Shown piece after piece: positions 1 to 10,837 of a stretch of 64,000 bases of DNA. The first letter of the stretch is position 1. Each line of letters opens with the position of its first letter. The DNA is from Globisporangium splendens (lineage: Eukaryota > Oomycota > Peronosporomycetes > Pythiales > Pythiaceae), in NCBI GenBank assembly GCA_006386115.1, contig VFIW01000161.1:1-64000 (forward strand), read 5' to 3'. The notes beneath the pieces are model-generated. The model saw only the letters and a list, made by a program, of their open reading frames with translations, was not told the DNA's origin and searched no databases. The translations under genes and the position numbers were made by a program.

Positions 1-1
1 G

Positions 2-516
2 TACACGAACTCGACGCTCCACGTCGCGATGCTGAGTGTGTTTGTCGACATCGTCGCGCGGCTGCCGAACCTGGCGATCGGATTCATCACGCGCGAGAGT
101 CTCCGGTCAGCACTGATCCACGGGATCTCGGCGCAGCAGATCTACGACTTCTTGATGAAGCACGTGCACCCAAAGATGCGTCAAAACAGCCCGATCATCC
201 CGGAAAACATCGCCGATCAGATTTATTTATGGGAGGTGCGTACCGTCAGAGGCAGCTTACGTCTAAGGGGGTGTCTTGACACTCACAGCGTTGTGTCAAT
301 GTTGTACAGCGTGAGCGCAATCGTGTCACTTTCCACGAAGGCGTTCTCTTTGACGGGTTCAACACGCAGGAGGATTTCGAGCGCGTGGTCAAGTACGCGA
401 AGGACTTGAGCGTGCTCACGTGGGCAGATCGCATCCACTTCAAGCTCACGATCTCGACTGCAGGGATCGACCGAGTGAAGCACTTCATCCAAAACAACAC
501 GAGTGGTCCATCCTAG
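2..516 (+). CDS. TFB2: TFIIH core subunit p52/Tfb2, C-terminal part (5' end outside window)
   Basis: The two exons 2-235 and 310-516 encode the C-terminal half of the TFIIH subunit that helps anchor and stimulate the XPB helicase in transcription initiation and nucleotide excision repair. The first exon reads LNLAIGFITRES-type text (seen: ARLPNLAIGFITRESLRSAL), then HPKMR, IPENI and DQIYLWE, the conserved Tfb2 block. A 74-nt intron (236-309, GTGCGT...TACAG) separates W-E from R-E-R-N-R-V, restoring the family's W-E-x-E-R-x-R pattern. The second exon ends with the small C-terminal domain (EGVLFDGF, FERVVKYAKD) and TAG at 514-516. Splicing is phase 0. Without splicing the frame runs to a stop at about 409 and loses the C-terminal domain. 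The start lies upstream of the window. Family assignment is confident from these motifs. Confidence 0.88.
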
Positions 517-2159
517 GCACAGACAGACAAGCAAAGCAGGAAGACCTAGGACAAAGGCAAGAGACAATCGCGCATTATCAACACAGAGGAAAACATTGCA
601 AGACCAACAGTCAAGCGAGCTCTGTACCGTGGTAAGTACGTACGTGTGCATCCACTCGTCTGATGAAGGTTTGCAGGCAGGAGATTGAGGGCAAGAGTAC
701 GGCAGAATGAGAATCACGACCACACACTTCACAGCAGAAAAAAGTATTGCAAGAACGACAACCAACGAGCAGAACGACGGTACCAGATATGCAAGCAACA
801 CGTGTGCATCCCCCTCACTCCGATGTCGTAAACACTCGTACGATTTTGAGTGAGGTCTCAGTGGTCTTTCTGCCACTTGCAGTGTTCTTCCTTTTGATTT
901 ATAGAGAAAGAGACAGGAGTCCAAGGTTTTTCTTTGTGCTCACGGGTCAATGGGACACCCAGCTGCCCAATTGGTGCAGTCAACTGGTCCCTTGAAAATG
1001 CTCACGGACGAAGAGCGCGCTCGAGCATCCGGTTTATGGTCTTTCGCGAGAGATGCCGGCACCATTCAACAGCAACACAATCGAGCATAAACAACTGAGC
1101 CTGAGAACAAGAGTTGTCGAGGTTGCTGGTTCGTCTGCTCGTGAAAAAAGTTCAGATGCCGAGATGCTCGCGAGTTCGGAATGTGCAGGTAGCTGTTGAA
1201 TGTCGGTTGGCAGCAGTACTGTAGATCTCATACAGTAGAGGTGTCTTCTGCTCGCCAGGTTGTCCGCGAGACTTGCAGTGGAGAGTGCGCGTGGTAAGAT
1301 GATTGCCTAGTCTGTATGCATGGGCAGTGGGTTCACAACACCTCACGCCACTGAGAAAGGTTGGACTTGTGAGCCTATCCACCAACATGTAAGGAATTGT
1401 GTCCACGTCTGGGATTCAATTACACCGCCAAAGCCCAGTTCCATGCTCCAGAAGTGTTCAAAACACGTCTTTTTCAACCAGATACCGGAGTCTGTACGAA
1501 ACTTTTCGTTTCACGTCTAGACCCAAAATTTCGTGGTGCTGAAGACCCCGACTGCGTTTCTGTGGGACAACAGACGGGATGGTTGAGAGCCTGGATTTGA
1601 GACGCCTCTCCATTCTTTCTAAAAGATGCTCGCACATACGTAGGCGTGAATCTTTGAATCACTTGAGCAACAAACTGAGAAAGTCTTACTCCACGGCAAG
1701 AACTCCCAGCAGTCCCAACGACCAAGCAGCGTCGTGAAGCCATCGCCTTTGAAGCTAGTGTGGTATCCAGCATTTGAGACCATGGCGAGGGTTACAGGAT
1801 ACCTTCCTTGATCCACTTGATACCTAGGCTCACCCAGCTGAGACATTCAGTAGACTTCGTCGTGTTCAGCAATTAATTCCTGCGACACTGGCAGAGAAAA
1901 GGCACCATCATTCACTTCAACATTGATCCGAAATTGTGAGGTGATCACATGCTTGAAGTTCAAAGTCTTGCGCTTGATGGCGAGGTCATATGCTTAGGTC
2001 ACGGTGGACTTGAGCTGTGAACTCATTCAAATCAAATCCTAGAGCTGCTCGGTGTCCGTTGAGCTCCATAATTGTAATCATTCGCCACTTTATTTCAATT
2101 TTGTTGTGGCAATTTCGAATATTTAACAGATTAAAATGCTATCGTACTGTTTTCCCATC
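517..2159. other. No recognisable gene
   Basis: Intergenic between the Tfb2 gene and the first zinc-finger gene. Only short overlapping open frames on both strands are present, with no recognised motif. No tRNA-like or repeat structure was noticed. Confidence 0.5.
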
Positions 2160-2957
2160 TCACAAGTGCACACTGCATGGGCTCAGTGGTTCCAGTTCCA
2201 GCAACGACTTTGATACCAACTGCGCTTCATAGGCGCTTCCGTGTGCTGCTAGGTCGTGGGTGAAGAGGCAGTCCAGGAGATCCACGATATCTTGGTCGGA
2301 GAGTTGGGTTTCCGTTGGCTCCACCGCCGTGGGCTGAGTAGCAAAGCTGGTTCGAGGCGTCCACGGCTCCAAATGAAACTCGAAAAACGGGGGCTGGCAG
2401 ATCGGCGTCTGGTGCACAGCGTCTGGACTGCTGGCTGTGTAAGAGCCGACGCTGTGCTTCACATGCACTGGCGACGATACGTCGTACGAAGAGCTCCTTT
2501 GGCGAGAGCACGACAGCTTGTGCTTGCGGCGCATGTGGCGTGTGAGGTTCCCGGCCGTGCTGAATGTCTTGAGGCACCCTGGGATCACGCACCGATGATC
2601 AATAGCTACCATATGCACCTTGAGATGACGCATGAGCATCTCTGGCTTGGTGAAGATGCGCATGCATCCTGGCGCCGAGCACGCGATCTTCTTGAGCGTG
2701 TGGGTGCGTCGATGACGAGACAGGTTGCCCGAGGTCGTGAACCGTTTATTGCAGGATGGCACCGTGCACTGGAATGGCTTCTCGCCCGTGTGGGTCGCCA
2801 AGTGCTCGCTGAGCGTAAACTTGCGGTGGAATCGACGGTCGCAATCGGCAACGGGACACAAGAAGGGTCGCAGAGGCGCGTCCATGGCTTGGTCGGTGAG
2901 GTTCTGCTGCTGGTGGTGCAGGGTGCTGCTTTGTGCGTCGACAGCGAAGTGGGTCAT
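2160..2957 (-). CDS. C2H2 zinc-finger protein, four fingers (paralogue 1 of 4)
   Basis: Single-exon, 265 aa. Four tandem C2H2 fingers occupy about residues 34-150. Fingers 1-3 are C-x4-C-x12-H-x3-H (TFIIIA-like spacing) and finger 4 ends H-x4-H. Fingers 1 and 2 are joined by a classical TGEKPF linker, so sequence-specific DNA binding in the nucleus is expected. The C-terminal third is low in recognised domains but contains LSDQDIVDLLDCLF, matched by the three paralogues downstream. ATG at 2957 is preceded by a plausible initiator element about 60 bp upstream. Of the four copies this is the most diverged in the fingers (for example TTSGNL, TAGNL) and at the C-terminus. Probably a transcription regulator; its targets are unknown. 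Confidence 0.82.
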   Translation of the reverse strand: MTHFAVDAQSSTLHHQQQNLTDQAMDAPLRPFLCPVADCDRRFHRKFTLSEHLATHTGEKPFQCTVPSCNKRFTTSGNLSRHRRTHTLKKIACSAPGCMRIFTKPEMLMRHLKVHMVAIDHRCVIPGCLKTFSTAGNLTRHMRRKHKLSCSRQRSSSYDVSSPVHVKHSVGSYTASSPDAVHQTPICQPPFFEFHLEPWTPRTSFATQPTAVEPTETQLSDQDIVDLLDCLFTHDLAAHGSAYEAQLVSKSLLELEPLSPCSVHL

Positions 2958-5900
2958 CGTCGCGAGCCTGGCTTGGGCTATTCAGGAGTGGCTTCTTGTG
3001 AGCGAAAGACGGGAAGTTGGGGAATGGAAGAGTAACGCTGTACCAGTCTGAGAGGGGTGCTCGAACACACGCGGTCGTCACTTGACAGTCCAGAGCGCTG
3101 GAGCTAGCTGGGCTTACGATGATGGCACATCCGTCCGTAACAGAATCAGAAGAGGCGATCGTGATGATGGGGTGGATGGGTATGACAAGAGTACAATGCG
3201 TACCCACACAGTGTCCCAACAGCCTGGTGAATCTTTTGTTCTGGAGACTGCACCGAATCGTTCAACCGTCGCAGAGGACGTCGCGTCTTTCCTGTCTACG
3301 GCACAAGCACATCATCAGATCTCCCAACCTGATGAAGAAAATGGAAGAATGGCGTGTTGGTCTGCTGTTAGTTTCTTCAAGGATGAGTCCTACGACGGGC
3401 GAACAAGTCCTTCGTAATGCATGGAGTTCTCTCAGACCAGGAGTCGTTGCAGCACGGTTGTATCCTTCGGGATTTGTCTCCGCGTGGTGCCAGTTCACCT
3501 CTCTTTCTCACCAAGAGCTACTCTGTCGCACGGCGGAAACAATGTGATGACCAAACTGCTTGTGATGTGGCTTCTTCGCTTTTCTCTCTCTTGTGTCCAG
3601 AACGCACTGCACGCTGTTGAATGTGTGTGGGAAATTCGGTGGAAGGAGAAAGAGAGAGAGAAGAGAGACCCATTTGGTGGTGTCTTGAGATGGCAGCACC
3701 CACCATACAGTCTCCCTCTCAGGCTGTCTGGTACTGTCTGTACATTCAACGCGTTCATCAGCTTGTGCTTCATGAAGGTGACGACCTTCTCTTTGAAACA
3801 GTATTGAAAACTGGTTTGAAAGCCAGAGATGCAAGCGTTCAAATCGATTGCTGCATTCTCGACAGCCTCGGTCTATACTGAACGACAACGTCTGGTCATG
3901 CGATGAAAAATGTTGCATGCACGTGTGTACACAGAATATGCGTGTGCAATCGAGGCGCATGCGTTGATCCACCCTCTTCAACGTATTCAGCTGAGGTGCA
4001 TGATGATTGCAGGTGTAGCAGGGTGTCCAATCAGTCCCCCCATCCATCTTAATGGTGCTGAACACTCGCAAGTTCACCAGAGATCTCGGACCAGTCAACA
4101 GACAGGCGTCCACGAACGAAAAAGGTAGGACTGTGCCATGCACAGATTTCCTCTTGGGGGAGAGGAAAGCCAGGAAAAACCGCGTTTCACCATCAATTCC
4201 AGCTCTTGCTGACCCGACGCATCAGCAGAGGGCATGGCGACCGACCATATCGACGCCAGAATGACGCCGCAACCCGTTTCCAACCTGCTGTTTGCGGCGG
4301 CGTGACTCCTGTTTCTCGTCTGGGTTTTCTCTGTTGGACTATAGTCTGTCCCCGTTTCTGAACTGAACCACTTTCGTACCATGTTTTGTATCAACACACA
4401 GTGCGCGCGCTTCAGACAAAGCAAGCAAGAAGTAAACAGAGTCATATGGATCGGTTCTTTTTTCTTTCGATCGGCAAAAGCCAACGACACAAATTCGCTG
4501 TGCCCCAGCCGTGATTTTCTTGAGATTTGCTGCCACACTCGCTCGATGTTGCGCTGGTCAAGCCACTGCAATAACCCGAGCAGCCACACTCTTTTCTGAA
4601 GTGATGGTGAAGCATTTTGATTGGCCACTCGAATCTCTTCGTTGTTGACGCTGTGGACTATCCACATGCAATTATTTGCGAGCGAATCTGCGCCTGACCG
4701 CACAGGTTGGTGATGAGTGCTTGCAACGCGTGCAGAAGTTATCATGACTATTGGACCAGGTCGAGATGACCTGGGCAGTAAGCTGAGCCGACAAGTTTTT
4801 TCCTCGCATCGAACACAAAATAGTTGCGTGTAACGCCAGCGCAGGAAAGCCGCCTCCCACTTGCCACCAGGTCTCGGAAACTTATTTCATTTGCCGAGCA
4901 TCGGGTTCATTTTTGAAACCGAGAAAGGTATGTACTCGAACAAGACACGCCAGTGTGGTGATTACACCAAAATCTCAAGGCGTTCCTTTTCGTAATCTTG
5001 ATATAGGGCGAGGCAAAGATACCCTAGTTGTGAGAAGAGTGGGGCTGAGCTCGCGCGTTTTCGAGGAAGGATGCACTGCACTACAAGCAAATAAGAGTCT
5101 GATTTATCCACTAGAGCAACTCTTTCACCAAGCACAGCACTCGTTTAAAATGAGCTGATACCGTAGAGCGTGGAAGGCGAAGCAAAAGATACCAAGAACG
5201 TTATTTTCATCGGTGTCACATTTTCCTTCTCTTCCCATTACATTCCAGTCAGATCGCACAGTAAATTCACGATGGTGCCATTCGCACAGTGTGCAGTTCT
5301 CACCTAGAACTCGCGATAGTAACGACAGAATTTTGTGGGAGCCCATGTGTATCATTCTCGATCGGTAATGACGAAGAAAGTTGGAGAGAGTAATGACAGG
5401 ATTTACTAGCGATCTCAGCTGCATTGCCGATCGGCAGACGTAGAGTTTGGGCGTGCATCTGGTACAAGTTTGAAATATTTGAGACGTAATGACACAGTGA
5501 AATAAACAGGTCCAAGCGCATCTTGCCACAGTAGCATCTTTGTAGTTGCGCATGTCTGACGTGAGTGGAAGAGAAAAGTTTGGACCCCCACCGCGACAGA
5601 AAGGACGCGAAAGAAGATAACCCCTCGCTCGCCCCATGCTCCGTCGCGTAAGAGTTTTGCGCTCTGTTTTATTTCTTTCACTTGGAGCTCGCGGTGTGCG
5701 CTAGACTGACTGCTGTAGAAGCAAGTAAACCCCGTTGCAGTTCAAGTTGTGCTGGGAATCTGTGATGCAAAGTCAAATAGAAGCCCGGAGCAATGATTTT
5801 TGGTGTTCGAGAGCATGACAGTCCTCTTTACTGTATGCGGACTACAGTACCAAGTTGGAGCTCAAAGCAGCGTTGCCTGATCAGAATCGACGACATCAGA

Positions 5901-7098
5901 GTCTGAAATGAGGCAAAGACGTGCTTGCAAGAAAAGCCCTCGATATGCACAGAGCCCTGCCTCCATCTTGGCATCGATTGGCACTGCGTCAGTCTGACGC
6001 AGCAAGAGATAGAAGGTCGGTACAAGTCAGTGCTGGAGACGGACTTCTACTCTCGCTCAGTCGCACAGTCGATTTTGAGGACGCTGACATAATAGTAGTC
6101 CGAACTGGACTCCCCTAAAATCCATCACAAACGGATGAACTCTGGTGCGCCAGAATCGAGTAAAAGAATGCTTGGTGCGACACGACAACGAGCAGGGTTC
6201 ACGCCTCGCTCAACTGCAGAAGAATGGGTACATGGTGCTATTGCCATGCGTAGGAGCGCTCCAGTGCTTCTGGTGGATCTGTAGACCATCCTAGGATAAA
6301 CATTTGAGCCGCCCGTTTTGACGTCCTTGCTCTCTGCCATTCGTTCAACACCCAACCAAGCGAATGCGTTGCTTTCTGGTAGTTCTGACAGGTATCCATC
6401 CACTCGTACGAGCTGCTTGATCCTCATCTCAGCGCCGAGTCCACACATTTCTACGTGATCTTTCATATGGATTCTTTGGCTGATCTGATGAAAATATTCC
6501 GTCCGCCTTTGTGCAGTCAACGAGCCAAGCTTTCTGACGCTCTTTTAGTACCCAGATACACAAACGCAGGTGGCTCTTTCGTACGATGCTTCTTTGCAGC
6601 TCCAACAACACGTCTGGCTGCTCCAGCACAGCGAACAAATTGTCCAGTATCTACGACAACGCACAGGAAGGAGAGTGAATTAAATCCTGCTCAGGAGTCG
6701 CTTGATTGGCTATAACCTGATACATATGCAAGTCTATTGGCTAGAATACCAAGAACGATGATGTAAAACAAATGGAGTCCTGAGCTCCATCCACTCAGGA
6801 TCCTAATACGAGTCGAGTGCCTTTGTCTTCCGCTGTACTCTTGGCTTGAACCGCGCCGAGATTTTGTTCTTCATACCACTCTGGAATGCGCGATTCTTCT
6901 GCTGTATGTATTCTACTGTAGTTATCGATGCGTGCAAATGAAAATCGGGTCACGTCTGTGTCCCCTCAACACAAGGTGACACTTTCGATGGTCCCTCGGC
7001 TGCATTCCTTGAAGCAAAAATCACTCTTCGGTTTTTAGGTGGTCGTCGTTGGGGGGTTTCTGACTTCAAACGTTGCTCTTTCTCGCTCACACACGCAC
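2958..7098. other. Gene-poor spacer between zinc-finger paralogues 1 and 2
   Basis: Over 4 kb with only short shadow frames. The longest (about 210 aa at 3508-4143 and 4095-4745, minus) have no recognised motif and strongly mixed composition. I see no coding signal strong enough to report. Confidence 0.45.
3014..3026 (-). promoter_or_regulatory. Inr-like core promoter element
   Basis: On the minus strand this reads CATTCCCCAACTT, close to the oomycete initiator consensus (CATTYYNCAWTTT), 57-69 bp upstream of the zinc-finger ATG at 2957. Position and sequence fit a transcription start. Inference only. Confidence 0.3.
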
Positions 7099-7938
7099 TC
7101 AAAAATACATGGTGAAGTTGTGCGGACGTTGCTGTTCATATTCGCGATGCTGGCTTTGCCGCGGCGATTCTGGGCGGCTCAACTGGTACTGGTGCAGCTG
7201 CTGCTCTTGGCGTCGATGCATGGGCTCAGCGGCCAAGGCTCCAGGTTGAGATGCCTCCTCCACGAACAAACACTGGAGTAAATCGATGAGGTCGTGGTCG
7301 TGGACGCCCTCCGCATTGACAGCTGGGACAGTCGGGAGACTTGGTGGAGCAGTCCACGCTCCAGCCCCGGCATGCGCTGACTGGCTTTGGCGATGGTGAT
7401 GGTAATACGCTGCAAGCGGGCTGACGCCAACGATATCGTGACGCCCTTTCAACGATGGTAGCGTTACTCCTGCAGCCGGTATTTTCTGAACGCGGTGTTG
7501 GGTTCGCATGTGCCGCGTCAGGTTCCCCGAGGTGCTGAACGTCTTGGTGCAGCCCGACACGGTGCACGCATACGCCGCACTGCCCATATGCACCCGAATG
7601 TGGCGCTCGAGCTTAATTTGCTTCGTGAAAACGCGAGTGCAATCGGGATCCGGACACGCGAGGTTCTTCATTGCGTGGAGACGGCGATGGCGCGCGAGGT
7701 TACCAGAAGTACTGAAGCGCTTGCCACAGGTTGGAATCGTGCACTCGTATGGTCTCTCGCCAGTGTGGGTCTTGAGATGTTCGCGAAGCGTGAACTTGCG
7801 GTGGAATCGCTGGTTGCAATCGGGCTCAGGGCAGATGAACGTTCGCTCGCGGGGCAGAGGACATTCCTTTTCGACTTTTCGCTCTTGCTCGTCGCACGCA
7901 AACGAGCTAGTGACCTGGGATTCGGACGTCGGCATCAT
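7099..7938 (-). CDS. C2H2 zinc-finger protein, four fingers (paralogue 2 of 4)
   Basis: Single-exon, 279 aa, starting M-M-P-T (ATG at 7938). Four C2H2 fingers at about residues 35-152: C-x4-C-x12-H-x3-H three times, the last ending H-x4-H. Finger 1 carries RFHRKFTLREHLKTH and finger 2 RFSTSGNLARHRRLH, identical in paralogues 3 and 4, so the DNA-contact residues of the first two fingers are conserved across the cluster. The tail is His/Gln-rich (a YYHHHRQS stretch and several QQ runs) and includes HDHDLIDLLQCLFVEE, the shared C-terminal motif, before ending NFTMYF. Probably a nuclear DNA-binding regulator. Same strand as its paralogues, with no operon-like spacing. Confidence 0.85.
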   Translation of the reverse strand: MMPTSESQVTSSFACDEQERKVEKECPLPRERTFICPEPDCNQRFHRKFTLREHLKTHTGERPYECTIPTCGKRFSTSGNLARHRRLHAMKNLACPDPDCTRVFTKQIKLERHIRVHMGSAAYACTVSGCTKTFSTSGNLTRHMRTQHRVQKIPAAGVTLPSLKGRHDIVGVSPLAAYYHHHRQSQSAHAGAGAWTAPPSLPTVPAVNAEGVHDHDLIDLLQCLFVEEASQPGALAAEPMHRRQEQQLHQYQLSRPESPRQSQHREYEQQRPHNFTMYF

Positions 7939-10114
7939 GGTCTGTAGTTTCGAGGGTGCTCAGGAGATACTTTAGTTGGGTGAGGGTACTTCCTGTGCCA
8001 GTTGGGGGTGGACCTTGATCAAGGTAGTTTTGGAAATGGTAGTCGCTTTCGCGGACACTCGTCGTGGTCGCGGCTGTGGATTGACCACAACAAGCCAGAG
8101 CTGCAGCGTCTGTCTCCGTAGACATGCGAATGCCACGCTAATCGAGCAAGTTGGTCTACTCTGTGACGTTTCACGTCACCATTGCGGACACCACGTCCCG
8201 TATGCCTGGCTACATCCATCCACACATCCATCCATTCCTCCATTCGTTGCGATCTTCATATCCTACTGCAGAGACACGAACCTCCACGCACCAGGATTTT
8301 CCAAACGAACGGACTCGAGAGACATTCGAATATATCGGTCTGGCTTGACAAAAAGTCCCACTTTGGAGCGGGAACCCGACCCGACCGATCTCTGGTTGTC
8401 CGGTTTCTATCCCTTTCGCCACCTGGAACGGAGCACACGGACTGGTTCGGCGTGTTGACAAAATCTATCCCCACCACACCTCGCATCAGGTGTGACACAC
8501 CCCAGGCGCATTGGCCCGCATACAAAACACACAAGCCGTAGTGCTCATGCTGAACGGGACCAGCCAGTGTCATGTGCCGAGAAGCCTAGGTTGATCGCGT
8601 GAAACCAGATCGAGACGAGAAAAAGGGGGTAGAGCCGATATTGTTATTTCGCTCAGCGCCTGCCACGGAACAGATGCGACGTGTGCGAGATTTTTCGAGG
8701 AGCTCCGGTCTCCTTCCTGGAAACCAGCTGTCGGTCATGTTGTCGTTCCATCTTGCAGCGATGATTGGCAAATTTGTGGAACGGAGACCAACCCGAGACA
8801 CCATCTGGGTTTCGCGCACCGCGGAGCCACGAACAGCTCCAATCCGGTTGACAGCTGGTGGGCATTCGGTCGGTCGTTTTGGGCTCTTTGTGCTCTTGTT
8901 CCAGCAATGACGTGCCCACAAAATGCTCGGTGTATTGAAAAGAGACAAGTGCGCTGGATGTATCCATAAGCATTCACGAACGTGAACCGATCCTTCAGCT
9001 ATCGCTATCGTCACGTCGTACTCGTTCGAGCATGCATCTCGCTGCGAGACACCCTCCGACATACAGCCGTGGTATTTAGGACGCATGAAGCCTGCAAGTG
9101 GAGGCAGATGAAAAAATCCATTCGACGGCACCGAATAGTATGGCATTCAGTGGCGATTCGCGCCACAATGAGATGGCTGTGTAGGCGTGCATGTGTGTGA
9201 GTGTACGTTCGAGTACACTGTGCATTGTGTCGATCGACTAAAGATGAGAAAGTTTTCGAAATGCTCCTGCTTTGTAAACCGCACAGCCACCCCGCACCAC
9301 GAAAAAACACCTCTGGGACAAATATGCACGCACGTTATCTTCCAGAACCATGCAACCACTTGTCCCAATGACTGTATCTGCCATGTTGCATTGATACATG
9401 CTATCTGATCAAGGGAAACACCAGCACGTGAGTGTGAGTCATGAATGCGCCAGGTACACACATCAGAGTGATGGAAGGAAGTGGCGTCGATCGAGATGAC
9501 TGCTTGGCCGATCTCGATGTTTCTTCAACGACATTGCGGTGAGGCACTCCACCGCAATGGAGGTCAGCTTGCACGCAAGCACGAAACATAAGCATACGTC
9601 CAGTGTCGTGAATGCGATCGGTGTCAATCCTAGACGACTGCTGTGCTGATCTCGCTCTTCTTTCGCCGACTCTGCACAGAGCCCTACCGCAATGGCAGCT
9701 TCTTCTCTTGTGCATTACTTTTGTCATGTAGCCGATTTAGAAGACCAAATGTAATCTTTCACGGGGATGTATGCTACTCAACCACATCAATCAACTGTCA
9801 TTCAATTGAATGCGTCATGGAAAAACTTGCTCTGTGAAAGGAGTTATAGGAACGAGACGAGTTGACAGATCCCATCGTCGAGATCAATTCGCTGAGAGCG
9901 CAGCCTAGTGGATGTTGCGCAGATTGCTGTGGAAAGCCGAGCTAGCAAAAGAAACAAGATCGAAAGCGTTCATATGCTGAAAATGGACATGAACCTTTGT
10001 CGTCTTTTTCTATTCGCTCTCGAGATTAGTCGTATGCATAAATTATTGTAGATTCAACAATTTTGTGGTGTTGCTGATCTGCCTATCGATGTCTAAGTCT
10101 CACTTTGCTCCAGT
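7939..10114. other. Spacer between zinc-finger paralogues 2 and 3
   Basis: No supported gene. A degenerate direct repeat of about 137 bp lies at 9488-9722. The 186-aa minus frame at 8586-9146 has no recognisable motif and was not accepted. Confidence 0.45.
9488..9722. repeat. Degenerate tandem direct repeat, about 137-bp period
   Basis: Two units share GACTGC...GATCTCG (starting 9498 and 9636) and ACCGCAATGG (starting 9551 and 9686), in the same order and at similar spacing. The rest of each unit is poorly conserved. Seen directly; origin unknown. Confidence 0.35.
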
Positions 10115-10837
10115 TCAGTCGAACATGGCGAACTGGGGCTGAGATGCCACTTGCGACACGACAATATCACAGTTGTGCTGCTGCGAGTTGAGGACGAACT
10201 GAGAGTTGTTGAATCGGTTCTCAGGGTCTTCTTCAGCGAATAGGCAGCGGAATAGCTCAACGATATCTTGATCCGTGACTTGATCAGCCGAGTCGAACAG
10301 TGGGAGCGCCGCTGCTTCGGTTGCCCACGTGGAGGTTCCAGTATGCATGTGCTGGTGATATTCGAATTGCTGGTACATTGTCCCGGGGCTGATTGGCTCA
10401 AAGGTCTTCGCATTCGATTGCACGTGGTGCTGGGTTCGCATGTGGCGCGAGAGGTTGCCCGAGGTACTGAACGACTTGGTGCAGCCAGCGACCGTGCATC
10501 CATAAGCCGAGCTTCCCATGTGGACCTTGACGTGACGCTCGAGCTTGTGCTGCTTTGTGAAAATACGAGTGCAGTCTGGGTATGGACACGGGAGGTTCTT
10601 CATCGCATGCAGGCGACGATGGCGCGCGAGGTTGCCAGACGTGCTGAATCGCTTGGCGCACGTTGGGATCGCACACTGGTACGGCTTTTCGCCCGTGTGG
10701 GTCTTGAGGTGCTCGCGGAGCGTGAATTTGCGGTGGAAGCGTTGGTTGCAGTCTGGCTCAGGGCACAGGAAGGCTCGTGTTCGCGGGGTCGAGACGCCCT
10801 CGCTCTTGGTGTCGTATTGGATCGGAGAATCACACAT
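10115..10837 (-). CDS. C2H2 zinc-finger protein, four fingers (paralogue 3 of 4)
   Basis: I place the start at the ATG at 10837 (MCDSPIQYD), giving 240 aa. The open frame extends 89 codons further upstream, but that part lacks similarity to the paralogues, whose N-termini before finger 1 are only 30-45 residues. Four C2H2 fingers lie at about residues 25-142, with the TGEKPYQC linker between 1 and 2. The tail carries VTDQDIVELFRCLFAEEDPE, the cluster's C-terminal motif, and ends QFAMFD. The coding sequence of fingers 1-2 is highly similar at nucleotide level to paralogue 4, pointing to a recent duplication or exchange. Nuclear transcription-factor role is inferred from the fingers. Confidence 0.82.
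   Translation of the reverse strand: MCDSPIQYDTKSEGVSTPRTRAFLCPEPDCNQRFHRKFTLREHLKTHTGEKPYQCAIPTCAKRFSTSGNLARHRRLHAMKNLPCPYPDCTRIFTKQHKLERHVKVHMGSSAYGCTVAGCTKSFSTSGNLSRHMRTQHHVQSNAKTFEPISPGTMYQQFEYHQHMHTGTSTWATEAAALPLFDSADQVTDQDIVELFRCLFAEEDPENRFNNSQFVLNSQQHNCDIVVSQVASQPQFAMFD

Noticed and set aside
4095..4745. 216-aa minus open frame
   Set aside because: No known motif or paralogue; cannot be separated from chance.
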